A stretch of 64,000 nucleotides of DNA from Candidatus Woesearchaeota archaeon (GTDB taxonomy: Archaea > Nanobdellota > Nanobdellia > Woesearchaeales > JABIAG01), in assembly GCA_018653365.1 (NCBI GenBank), contig JABIAG010000001.1, forward strand, positions 390,951 to 454,950. Reading direction: 5' to 3'. Every line of letters begins with the position of its first letter. The stretch's first letter is position 1. Position numbers and translations under genes: made by a program. This document shows, one piece after another, positions 19,230-28,351 of this stretch. The notes beneath the pieces were generated by a model. The model had not been told where the DNA came from, ran no database searches, and saw only the letters and a program-made list of their open reading frames with translations.

Positions 19230-19871
19230 GTGAGAATACATAAAGTCTGGTCAATAGCAATAACTGCAGTAGTGGCAATGGTATTTTTGATGGCTTCAGC
19301 ACTGAATAGTTTTGCATGTGCTTGGGGGGGGAATATCTACCAGTGCAATCTATTACCAAAACTAATCTGGCTTGTTATTCTAGGTTTAGTTCTAACAGTT
19401 ATGTTCTTAATTGTTAAGAAACAAAAAAAATTAACCCTTCTTGCATTCTTGCCAGTAATAATTATTGGCTTAATTGGAATATCTTTATTCGTTGTTAGTG
19501 GAGATTCAATAAGCGAAACTAAATTTGGGTGTAGTGTAGCAGACACTTCAAAAGAAAGGGCTTGCTGGACAAACTTTGCAATAGAAGAACACAATTTTAA
19601 TTATTGTGATAACATACGAAGCGATATTGGACTAAATTCTTGTTATGGAAAGGTAGCTAAATATCCTTCAGATGTTACTTGGTGCGAAAAAATTCCAAAA
19701 GGACATGCTGGTTTCATGGATTGTTATAGAAATATTGGAAAATTTACAAACCAACCCTCCTGGTGTGATAACATAAACAGATCAACATATCATAAATACG
19801 AATCACAAAAAATTAGTTCAATCAATGATTGTAAAAAGAGAGTGTTAGCAAACAATTCTGTTAGTAATTGA
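19230..19871 (+). CDS. Membrane protein with Cys-repeat extracytoplasmic domain, GTG start
   Basis: TM segments then three YC/WCxxI...C units (NYCDNI...SC, TWCEKI...DC, SWCDNI...DC). Confidence 0.6.
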   Translation: MRIHKVWSIAITAVVAMVFLMASALNSFACAWGGNIYQCNLLPKLIWLVILGLVLTVMFLIVKKQKKLTLLAFLPVIIIGLIGISLFVVSGDSISETKFGCSVADTSKERACWTNFAIEEHNFNYCDNIRSDIGLNSCYGKVAKYPSDVTWCEKIPKGHAGFMDCYRNIGKFTNQPSWCDNINRSTYHKYESQKISSINDCKKRVLANNSVSN

Positions 19872-19888
19872 AAAAATAAAAAAACAAA

Positions 19889-20266
19889 TTAGTTACTAAA
19901 AGGACAATTACCTTTTTGCATACCTTTATGTTTCATACGAAACTGATTATACATTTCTTCAGGTAGGTTATCTTTCATACCTTCTTTCAAAGATCTTATG
20001 GTTTCAAAATCACCAGATTCCCTAGCTGCATCCATTGCCTCTCGAAACTCACCCATTTCTGCATGATGTTCAACCATTAGATTAAAATTTTCTTCAGTTA
20101 TTTCAGCTTCCATAAGAGCTTTCCAAGAATCAAAATCGTTGTTCTCAACAGCAGTTCTTAAAGCATCTTTTGTTTCAGCATCTTTAGCAAAAGGCATTGC
20201 CATAACAAAGCCAACACTCAAAAGTGCAAGAATTGCTATTCCTAAAATTAAAGTTGTTTTTTTCAT
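19889..20266 (-). CDS. Small secreted helical protein
   Basis: Signal MKKTTLILGIAILALLSVGFVMA followed by AVENNDFDSWKALMEAEITEENF. Confidence 0.65.
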   Translation of the reverse strand: MKKTTLILGIAILALLSVGFVMAMPFAKDAETKDALRTAVENNDFDSWKALMEAEITEENFNLMVEHHAEMGEFREAMDAARESGDFETIRSLKEGMKDNLPEEMYNQFRMKHKGMQKGNCPFSN

Positions 20267-20303
20267 TTTACTTACCTCCATTTGATAATCTATAAAAATC
20301 TTA

Positions 20304-20319
20304 CTTGTTTATAAGCAAG
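20304..20319 (-). promoter_or_regulatory. Near-palindromic TATA region of the divergent minus-strand gene
   Basis: CTTGTTTATAAGCAAG (14/16 self-complementary). Confidence 0.45.
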
Positions 20320-20379
20320 ATGGACATAAAATCCATGCATTTTATAAATAAAAAAAGAATAAAATGGACTTATGATCCA
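20320..20379 (+). promoter_or_regulatory. Two operator-like inverted repeats flanking a TATA box
   Basis: ATGGACATAAAATCCAT (20320-20336) and ATGGACTTATGATCCA (20364-20379) on either side of tttataaata (20341-20350). Confidence 0.55.
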
Positions 20380-21028
20380 CAGATTAGCACCAATGATGAA
20401 CCAAATGATGGGAGTAGAACTAATCTATGCAATAATAATTATAGCAATAAGTTTAATGATCTATTTTTTAACAAAAGAAGTATACAAGTTAAGCGCACAT
20501 AAAGGAATAAAATATTTTAGAGAGGCATTCTTATTCTTTGCACTAGCATTTTTCTTTAGATTCATAGTGAACACACTATTCATGACAAGAAGAGTGCATC
20601 ACTTTTTTGATTTAGCACCCCGAATTTTTGGAATGTTAGCAGGACTACTATTCATGTATGCAAGTTTAATTGCCATATTCTATCTTTTATATGCAATAAT
20701 TTGGAAACACTTCAAAAATAAAATTTGGGTGTTTCACATAATTGCACTACTTATTGCAGTGTTAACAATTATAACCCGAAATCCATTTTTGATATTATTA
20801 ATACAATTAGTAGTTTTGGTGATAATGATATTGTTATCCCTACTAAAACATAAGGGACATTTTCACATTCTTTATTTGTTATTGTTTATTTTTGGCATAT
20901 TAAACATAATTGGAATTTTGATTCCAGGATTTATGATAGCATTACAATTGGCGATTTATTTAACATCAATAATCTTATTTTTTTTAATATTATACAAAGT
21001 GATAAAAATAATGATGAAACATGGCTAA
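20372..21028 (+). CDS. Multi-pass membrane protein, putative membrane partner of the downstream regulator
   Basis: Repeated hydrophobic segments; overlaps the next gene by 8 nt. Confidence 0.7.
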   Translation: MIHRLAPMMNQMMGVELIYAIIIIAISLMIYFLTKEVYKLSAHKGIKYFREAFLFFALAFFFRFIVNTLFMTRRVHHFFDLAPRIFGMLAGLLFMYASLIAIFYLLYAIIWKHFKNKIWVFHIIALLIAVLTIITRNPFLILLIQLVVLVIMILLSLLKHKGHFHILYLLLFIFGILNIIGILIPGFMIALQLAIYLTSIILFFLILYKVIKIMMKHG

Positions 21029-21293
21029 GAAAAGAGAGCGATTAGAGGTGATAAGAGACATACTCAAAGTCGTAAATGAATCAGGTAATTCAATTAAGCC
21101 CACACCTTTATTACGTAAATCAAATATGTCTACAAAAAGATTCAATGAATACTTTACAGAATTACAAAAAAAAGAGTTAGTAAAAGAAATAATTACAAAA
21201 AAAGGAAAAGAAATATCTCTAACAGAAAAAGGAATGCAATATTTGAATAAATACTCAATAATAAAAGAATTTGTAAACGAATTTGGATTATAA
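21021..21293 (+). CDS. Winged-helix transcriptional regulator
   Basis: IKPTPLLRKSNMSTKRFNEYFTELQKKELVKEIITKKGKEISLTEKGMQYL. Confidence 0.8.
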   Translation: MAKKRERLEVIRDILKVVNESGNSIKPTPLLRKSNMSTKRFNEYFTELQKKELVKEIITKKGKEISLTEKGMQYLNKYSIIKEFVNEFGL

Positions 21294-21339
21294 ACAATTC
21301 TTAAAAAACGTTATAAAAGCTAAAACAACCCCCTAATTC

Positions 21340-22641
21340 ATGCTTAAAACACAGTTAACCGTTAATGATTTACAGGCATTATTTGGTCAGAATGAAGTTA
21401 GTCAAGGACCTTTGCCTAATCTCAACGGAGACCTAGGTTCAACTTTTACTAGAACTTATGCAGTTTTAGAAGATCTATGCAGTTTTGCTGCTAGCGAAGC
21501 AAAACTTGATTGGATTACTAACCCTCCAAGCGCAAAGAGTGTAATTACAAGTTTACAAACAAAACTTAGGGGATTAACTCGTTGTTCTGGGGAGGATTCA
21601 GTACAATCAAAATTTGAAGGATATACTGATTACTTAGAGGAGGTAATTCGTGCTGTAGTGCCAAACCCTGTTGAACCAATACTTGCTAAACTTTCTAAAA
21701 GACAGGTTTCACCTGCAATGTTGGAAGACACAATATTAGTTAGAGATTATGCTGTAAGTATGAGATGTTTTCTTAACTGTTTACATTGCTGTTCCCCTGC
21801 AGGACCGGATGGGCCAATGATGGATTTTGATGTTTTTACTGAAAGCTTACAAAAGCTCAGATTTCCTATGATGGGTTCTGTTTCCATATCTTTGGGAGAA
21901 CCTTTAACCTATGAAAGTGGAGATAAAGATTTAGTTGATGTAGTTGAGGAATTACTTAAAGTTGGCACCCTTGTGGGAGTTGTTACTTCTACTTTTGGTC
22001 GCCCTTTCAAAAGGGTTCTTTCAATATTTGAAAGATTAGAATCATTATACAAAAAAACAGGGCTTGTTGCAGTACAGTGTAGTTATGATCTGTTTCGGCC
22101 TCTAGCAAGACACAATCTTGAAGCATACATTAAAAGAATGGCACACCTGATTAATAATTTTGAGGTGATTGATGGACTAAAAATAACTTCGCATGAAGCA
22201 AATAACAATGCAACAAATGATGCCGTAACACAATTAAAAAAGAGAGTTGCAGAAGAAAGATGGAAAAAACTAAACTTATTTTATACCACTATGTGCCCTA
22301 CAAGAAATGGTGAAGCATTGTTAAAAGAACATGGGGGAAGAGATTTTCATAATGAAAGCTGGCGCAGATCTGGCAAACTTAGGTTTTGGGAGGGTACTGT
22401 GCCAGAAATGTATGCTGGATTTACTGTGCAGGCAGATGGTTTAGTCACGCACCAAACTTATCAAGAAACCGACATAATAGTACCGTTTGGACTTATCCAC
22501 TTACACACTGCTAAAGAAATAAGAGATGGTTTTGGCGAGGCAACAGCACTTTATAGAAAACTTAAATATGAAGATAGCAAAACAACCGTTCAAGCTTTAA
22601 GTGAATTAAGAGAACATCAAAAAGAACTTCTTGGATTATAA
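21340..22641 (+). CDS. Radical SAM-like protein of unknown function
   Basis: RCFLNCLHC (CX3CX2C) followed by SISLGEPL (GEP-like motif). Confidence 0.7.
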   Translation: MLKTQLTVNDLQALFGQNEVSQGPLPNLNGDLGSTFTRTYAVLEDLCSFAASEAKLDWITNPPSAKSVITSLQTKLRGLTRCSGEDSVQSKFEGYTDYLEEVIRAVVPNPVEPILAKLSKRQVSPAMLEDTILVRDYAVSMRCFLNCLHCCSPAGPDGPMMDFDVFTESLQKLRFPMMGSVSISLGEPLTYESGDKDLVDVVEELLKVGTLVGVVTSTFGRPFKRVLSIFERLESLYKKTGLVAVQCSYDLFRPLARHNLEAYIKRMAHLINNFEVIDGLKITSHEANNNATNDAVTQLKKRVAEERWKKLNLFYTTMCPTRNGEALLKEHGGRDFHNESWRRSGKLRFWEGTVPEMYAGFTVQADGLVTHQTYQETDIIVPFGLIHLHTAKEIRDGFGEATALYRKLKYEDSKTTVQALSELREHQKELLGL

Positions 22642-25600
22642 TTCTTTTAAAAAGAAAAACAAATCATCACTAACATATTTAGGCATTGTTTCTTTAATAA
22701 ATTGTTTTACAAACTTCTTAGTTTCTTTACTAACTTGTTTTTTGCTAATGGCATCAATAAGTTCATACTTTAATTCATCCTCCCATTTCTGTCTTCGAGC
22801 GGTTAGTTGAATGTTCGTAATCAATGCTTCCTTTTTTAGTGATTTCTGAGTGTCAGGACTGTCAGCAATACTCTTAAAGTATTTATCAAAATCAAACTTT
22901 TCACGTTTGTTAATGTAAGAAATCAAAAAATCAACAAGTTCTTTAGGCCAATCGCGCATAATCTCTTTTTTATACTGCTGAAAACCATCAATAAAATAAG
23001 AACTAACTTTTTTAATTGGAAGTTTTTCAGTTAATATTTTAATTAATTCTTTTCTGGAACTAATTGGAATTCGTCTTAAAGTTCTTGTTTTATCAATTAG
23101 CCTTTGTTGAACTGGATCTAACTTTTTTTGATAACTTCTAAATGATTCAATTGCCTGGTCAGTTAGGTTGCTTTTATCTCTTATTACTTGTTCAGAATCA
23201 TTAAATAAACGTTTAGCAACATTAGGTTTGTTTCTTGATAAAGATATTTTTGCAAGAACCATAGAATGCATTCTTTTTAAAAACTCAATTTTATCTTCCA
23301 TTTTTAAAATATCTAAATGACCTTGAAGAACTAAATTAAAAGCAAATGGTGAAGGAATTTTAGTATGAATTTCTTCGATTTTTAGTTGTTTGTCCTCAAT
23401 CCTTTTTAAGACTGCTTTCGTATTTTCAATATCCATTAAGTCTTCTAAAACCTCCCTTCTGGCCTCTTTAAGAATGGAAAAATCTGGATTAAGTTCTCTT
23501 AAAGCTTTCATTAAAATAGTAGAAGCCATTTGCTGTTTACCAACTTGTTTAGATCTGCCCATATAATTTCTTAAAATCATCAAAGAACGCATAGCACAAT
23601 GCCTAAACCTTCTTCTATAAACTTCAGATTTTTCAATCGCATGCTTCATAACCTTTTCAATATTTTCAGTATTTAATTGTTCTAAAACAGCAGTAACATT
23701 AATTGGTTTGTTAAAAGAAATATAAAATCCATTATCACTAATCCCCACTTCTACATCACGCTTTTGTGTTAACGAAATAGAAAAAGCAATAGCTCTTGAA
23801 AGACAATCATTAACTCTTCTTCCAAAAAGAGTGTGGAAGATTATCTTTTTTTCATCGTCTTTATCATAATGTTCAATCAAAATTTTCTTATTGGAAGGGA
23901 GGGTGTTACAAAAATCAAACTGTTCTTTCATGTACTTGTAAATTGCTTCTGCAGCTTTACTATCCACATACAAATAATCATGAATAAAGTCTAAAATATC
24001 TTTCTTTGAACAACTTTCTAATTTTTCCTGCATTAACCCTCTAAATCTGTTAATATCTGTTGCTAAATCAAAAGACAAAGGAAGTTGTTCAGAAAACCAG
24101 GAAGGAACAGTTGGGGGACGAGAAATAGAACCCTTAACTTGAATGGTTGTACCCCTTGCAAACTTAAATTGATAAATATCTCCACCTAAAACAAAAATGT
24201 CTCCAGGTTTTAATCTTTCTAAAAAACCTTCATCAATTGTACCAATAAACGAATCTCCAATCTTAACCTTGATTGCAGTTTCATCAGGAATAGTTCCAAT
24301 GTTAGTCATGTAAATAACTCTAGTCATTCTTCCTTTCTTTCCTAACTTCTTATTATTTCTCCAAATTTTAGCGTAGATGTATCTGCTTTCTAAACTAACA
24401 TATTCTCCTGCTAAATATGACAAAATTTCATCAAAATCTTTTCTACTCAAATCTTTATAACAATAACTTTTTTTAATTACGTTGAACAATTCATTTTCAT
24501 CCCAGTCCTGTTCAACAGCCATTCCAACAATATGCTGAGCAAGAACGTCTAATGCATTAGTTGGAATATGAATTCGATCAATCTTTTTTTCTAATGCAGA
24601 TTTAAGCATCACACTACACTCAATTAAATCATCACGATCTAAAACAATTAAACGTGCTTTGGTTTTTTTGTTTAATGAATGACCTGATCTGCCAGCTCTT
24701 TGGAGCACACGAGAAACAGATTTTGGACTGCCTAAGCAAATAACCAAATCTACATACCCAATATCGATACCTAACTCCAATGAAGTACTACAATTTTTTG
24801 TGATAAAACCGTTAGCTATATAATTGTGAGTGTTATTAACTTCAATATTATAAACGTATTTACTTGGTTTAATAATATTAATCTTCTTTATTTTGTCCCA
24901 AAATATATCTGAGTCTTTTAAAGAATTTAGTAAACTTTCTTTTGTTTTATATTTTGTTAGAAGCTTATTTAGTTGTTTTCGACTTATGTTTCTTGTTCCT
25001 AATTCGTATTTTGCTGGATTTAATCCCTCTTTTTGTAATTTATATGTGCTAAGCGTTGTTTTTAATCTTAGACTTTTTAGTTCTTTTTTAATGTTTGGGA
25101 TTACATCAATATTTGTGTATCCGTTTAGTTCAAGGACTTCTTTTAAATGTTTTAATTTGTTTCGAGCAGGATGAATGTGTTTAGCAAATGTTCTTAAACT
25201 TTCGCCTCCAATAACTACTACTGTGTAAAACCATCCTTTTTTGTGTATTGTTCGGCCATTAACTTGTGTGAATTCATCACAATACCTGGATCTGATTGAT
25301 GAAATTATGTTTTCTCTGAGTAATAGTTTTGAAATATCTTCAGCTAAAACCTTGCTGGTTGTACAAAACCCGGTAGAATAAACTCTGTTGTTTTTAACTT
25401 CTAAATAACCATCCCCATCTAAATACCCACTTAAAAATTCAAAAACACATTCCTTTTTTAATCTAAATATAAACGAGGGTAGTTTAGATATTCGCGATTT
25501 TCGACCTTTGATAAATCCCAAGTTTTCTAAGAAATTAACCAAAAAAGAAGAGGTTAAACCAAGAGTTGTGGTTCCGTTTTGATTTATTTTCTTCCAGGGC

Positions 25601-27366
25601 GATCTTTCAAATATTTTTTTAATTAGTTTAAAATAGTACTCAAGAACTTCTTTATTCTTGTTTGAGGCATATAAATCCCTATGGTTTATGTATCCCTCTG
25701 CAAGTGAAAAACCCAATAACCGCATAAATTCTTCATTAATTCTTATTTTAGGAAATGAACTTTTATCAGACGAAATTCGCGTTATTTGTTTAAATATGTC
25801 TGTTTGTTTTATTTTAATTTGTTCTGTTAACCTGTTAAGTATTTTAAGTTTAAACTTGTATTCGCCGTTCAGTGCAGATCTTAATTGAGAATAAGAAAGA
25901 TCTTCTTTGAACTGTTTTTCCCATAAATCTTTTATTGATCCAAACTTTTTTATAATACTATTTTTAAGTTGTATTCGAAACAAACTATTTATTTCAGCAA
26001 AGCCTGTTTCAGGATAGTTCTTATATGTGTATTTAATTAATTCTTCATTTTTAAGTTCTTTAAATTTATTTTTTCTGATAAGTGCAATGAAGTCACCTTT
26101 TTTAAATTTGATTGCTTCTTTCCAACATAATTCTGAATTTTGAATTGTGAGAAACTTGTGGTTTTTTGTGCAAGCAATTTTTCTTCCTAAATTGCTTTCA
26201 ATTTTTAAAAGTTGTTGTTGGTTTCTAGTTTTGAATTTGTTTAATATTGTCTCATTACTTAACTTTAAATTATTTAAACTTTGTACTTTTTGTTTTTTTA
26301 GATTTTTAATCTCAATCCATTCACCGTTAGAATTTAATATTTTTGTGTTACCTTCAAGACAAACCACAGCCTTAAGCTTACCGGCTTTCAAATTATTTTC
26401 TAATTTAAACCTGTGTTCTTTAGATAAACTGCCATGATGGGCACCGATAAGACTGGTTGCATCATCACCTTCTAAAGTATAATTTTTAGGAAACTTATCC
26501 TTTAAATGATGAACTACCCTTTCCGTAGCAGCCCGAGTGTTAGTAAAAATTAAGGTTGTTCTATGTTTTTGAATTAGATCATCTATTAATTCATACATTT
26601 TTTGATGTAAATTTTCCTGAGAAATATTTATTAAATCCTTAACAGGACTAATAACCTGAAAATCATACTCTTTAATGAATTGGACATCAACAATCTTACA
26701 CTCGCGAGTTCCAACTAAAAATTCAGCAATACTTTCTAAAGGCGCAACAGTTGCGGAGAGCCCAACTCTGGTTAAACCTGGAGCAAGATATTGTAATCTT
26801 TCTAATGACAAAGAAAGATGCACTCCTCTCTTGTTTTCAGCTAAACTATGAATTTCATCAACAATACACCACTGTACACTACGAAAGTTTTCTCTAAACT
26901 TTGGAGAAGAAAGCATGATGGCTAAAGATTCAGGGGTGGTGATCAATATGTGGGGAGGACTTTTAGCAAGTTTAGCCCGTTCATACTGAGTGGTATCTCC
27001 TGTTCTTAACCCAACTCTCACCCCTTTATTCTTCATTTCTTCTAAAGGTTCAAGAAGATTTTTTTGAATATCATTAGAAAGAGCTTTAAGCGGTGAAAGA
27101 TAAACACAATAAATTTTATCTTCTAATAACTTTTTTTCTTCAAGATCTATAAGTTCATTTAAAATAGCACCAAAAGCAGAAAGTGTTTTTCCTGAACCTG
27201 TTGGAGCTGAAACTAAAACGTTTTCACGACTATGAATAGTGTAAATAGAATACTCTTGCGGAAGAGTAAAATCTTTAAATTTAGTAAAAAACCATTTTTT
27301 AAAAGTAGGATTTAAAATATTAATGATCCTTTTTTTTGGAACTGGTTTGGTTAGGAAGGTTGCCAT
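22636..27366 (-). CDS. lhr: Lhr-like DEAD/DEAH-box helicase containing an intein
   Basis: SAPTGSGKTLSAF, VDEIHSLAENKRG, LSATV, exteins KAVV|CSTSLELGIDIGYVDLVICLGSPKSVSRVLQRAGRSGH. Confidence 0.93.
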   Translation of the reverse strand: MATFLTKPVPKKRIINILNPTFKKWFFTKFKDFTLPQEYSIYTIHSRENVLVSAPTGSGKTLSAFGAILNELIDLEEKKLLEDKIYCVYLSPLKALSNDIQKNLLEPLEEMKNKGVRVGLRTGDTTQYERAKLAKSPPHILITTPESLAIMLSSPKFRENFRSVQWCIVDEIHSLAENKRGVHLSLSLERLQYLAPGLTRVGLSATVAPLESIAEFLVGTRECKIVDVQFIKEYDFQVISPVKDLINISQENLHQKMYELIDDLIQKHRTTLIFTNTRAATERVVHHLKDKFPKNYTLEGDDATSLIGAHHGSLSKEHRFKLENNLKAGKLKAVVCLEGNTKILNSNGEWIEIKNLKKQKVQSLNNLKLSNETILNKFKTRNQQQLLKIESNLGRKIACTKNHKFLTIQNSELCWKEAIKFKKGDFIALIRKNKFKELKNEELIKYTYKNYPETGFAEINSLFRIQLKNSIIKKFGSIKDLWEKQFKEDLSYSQLRSALNGEYKFKLKILNRLTEQIKIKQTDIFKQITRISSDKSSFPKIRINEEFMRLLGFSLAEGYINHRDLYASNKNKEVLEYYFKLIKKIFERSPWKKINQNGTTTLGLTSSFLVNFLENLGFIKGRKSRISKLPSFIFRLKKECVFEFLSGYLDGDGYLEVKNNRVYSTGFCTTSKVLAEDISKLLLRENIISSIRSRYCDEFTQVNGRTIHKKGWFYTVVVIGGESLRTFAKHIHPARNKLKHLKEVLELNGYTNIDVIPNIKKELKSLRLKTTLSTYKLQKEGLNPAKYELGTRNISRKQLNKLLTKYKTKESLLNSLKDSDIFWDKIKKINIIKPSKYVYNIEVNNTHNYIANGFITKNCSTSLELGIDIGYVDLVICLGSPKSVSRVLQRAGRSGHSLNKKTKARLIVLDRDDLIECSVMLKSALEKKIDRIHIPTNALDVLAQHIVGMAVEQDWDENELFNVIKKSYCYKDLSRKDFDEILSYLAGEYVSLESRYIYAKIWRNNKKLGKKGRMTRVIYMTNIGTIPDETAIKVKIGDSFIGTIDEGFLERLKPGDIFVLGGDIYQFKFARGTTIQVKGSISRPPTVPSWFSEQLPLSFDLATDINRFRGLMQEKLESCSKKDILDFIHDYLYVDSKAAEAIYKYMKEQFDFCNTLPSNKKILIEHYDKDDEKKIIFHTLFGRRVNDCLSRAIAFSISLTQKRDVEVGISDNGFYISFNKPINVTAVLEQLNTENIEKVMKHAIEKSEVYRRRFRHCAMRSLMILRNYMGRSKQVGKQQMASTILMKALRELNPDFSILKEARREVLEDLMDIENTKAVLKRIEDKQLKIEEIHTKIPSPFAFNLVLQGHLDILKMEDKIEFLKRMHSMVLAKISLSRNKPNVAKRLFNDSEQVIRDKSNLTDQAIESFRSYQKKLDPVQQRLIDKTRTLRRIPISSRKELIKILTEKLPIKKVSSYFIDGFQQYKKEIMRDWPKELVDFLISYINKREKFDFDKYFKSIADSPDTQKSLKKEALITNIQLTARRQKWEDELKYELIDAISKKQVSKETKKFVKQFIKETMPKYVSDDLFFFLKEL
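24793..26361 (-). other. Intein with LAGLIDADG homing endonuclease (523 aa) in the Lhr helicase
   Basis: Starts CLEGNTKILNSNG, block B CTKNHKF, LLGFSLAEG and FLSGYLDGDG endonuclease motifs, ends VYNIEVNNTHNYIANGFITKN|C. Confidence 0.93.
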
Positions 27367-28157
27367 TTTAGCTTGTTACGAACCACCTCTTCATCTTCAG
27401 GAAAAGTCAAACTAATCTGAGTATCATCGGTGGGAATAACTTTTACTTTAATTAGGTTTTTTTTCATAAAATCGCCAACTTCATTAGGAAGCATGAACTC
27501 TTTTGAGGGATGTTTATCCTCAATAAACTGTTTGAAAACCTCTTCAAGATAATCTAGAAAAGCAGGTTGTAAACCAAACAGGTTCAAAGACAAAAATGAA
27601 TCCTCTTTGAACTTAGAAGGAATGTCATAAATTGTAACACCCAGTTTTTCTTCAATACTTTTCAAAAAAAGATTATCATCTGTTTTAATATATCCTTTGT
27701 TGCTCTTTTCTTTGGACAAAACATTCTTTGCCTTATAACCCGCAAGACAATAATGCCCCTTGTTCTCTTTAAGATAATCAATTATACTTTTTAAAGTATT
27801 TTTGCCATAAATGTCATCACTATTTAAAACAATAAATGCGCTTTTTACAGATTCTTTAGCAGAAAGAAGAGCGTGAGCAGTACCAAATGGCTTTTCTCTG
27901 TACTCGGGAGTTTGTTGAATACAATAACTGATTGGAATGTTCTTGAATTCAGTTCCAAACTCATCTTTTAGAGGGTTAAGCGATTTTTCACTAGCAACAA
28001 AAACAAAATTGTCAAACCCTGCAAAAACTGTTTGGTTAAGAGATAATTCTAATAAAGTTTCATTGTTTGGACCAATACGTGCCAAAAATTTCATTTTTCC
28101 CCCAAATCTGGAGGATGTACCTGCAGTAAGAAAAACTGCCGTAAGTTTGGTTGTCAT
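27351..28157 (-). CDS. Nucleotidyltransferase (NTP-transferase family, sugar-phosphate type)
   Basis: LTAVFLTAGTSSRFGGKMKFL, FIVLNSDDIYG; start refined to 28157. Confidence 0.85.
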   Translation of the reverse strand: MTTKLTAVFLTAGTSSRFGGKMKFLARIGPNNETLLELSLNQTVFAGFDNFVFVASEKSLNPLKDEFGTEFKNIPISYCIQQTPEYREKPFGTAHALLSAKESVKSAFIVLNSDDIYGKNTLKSIIDYLKENKGHYCLAGYKAKNVLSKEKSNKGYIKTDDNLFLKSIEEKLGVTIYDIPSKFKEDSFLSLNLFGLQPAFLDYLEEVFKQFIEDKHPSKEFMLPNEVGDFMKKNLIKVKVIPTDDTQISLTFPEDEEVVRNKLKWQPS

Positions 28158-28249
28158 AACCGTTTGGATGGGGAGTTGATTTAAATACTTTCTGGCAGGA
28201 CCTGTCCAGTGTCCAGTGAAGGCTTTCACTAGTAAGTGATCACACAAAG

Positions 28250-28257
28250 TTTATATA
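28250..28257 (+). promoter_or_regulatory. TATA-like box for the giant surface-protein gene
   Basis: tttatata, about 95 nt upstream of ATG 28352, leaving an about 70-nt leader. Confidence 0.45.
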
Positions 28258-28326
28258 CTATTTTTACAAAAATAGAAGTATTACGGGTGAATAGTTTGGG
28301 GGAAATAGTTTACAATTTAGTGAATA

Positions 28327-28349
28327 GTACTTCCCTTTTTGGGGAGTAC
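28327..28349 (+). promoter_or_regulatory. 9-bp hairpin immediately upstream of the giant gene start
   Basis: GTACTTCCC-TTTTT-GGGGAGTAC (one G-U pair) ending 2 nt before ATG 28352; SD-like GGGGAG in the 3' arm. Confidence 0.6.
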
Positions 28350-28351
28350 GT

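Noticed and set aside
24893-26437. Several plus-strand ORFs of 76-96 aa
   Set aside because: Antisense to the Lhr intein; F/L/S-rich shadow translations.
22636-27366. Possibility that the Lhr gene is a fusion or frameshifted pair
   Set aside because: The unusual 523 aa has intein splice-junction and endonuclease motifs, and exteins join seamlessly at CSTSLELGID.
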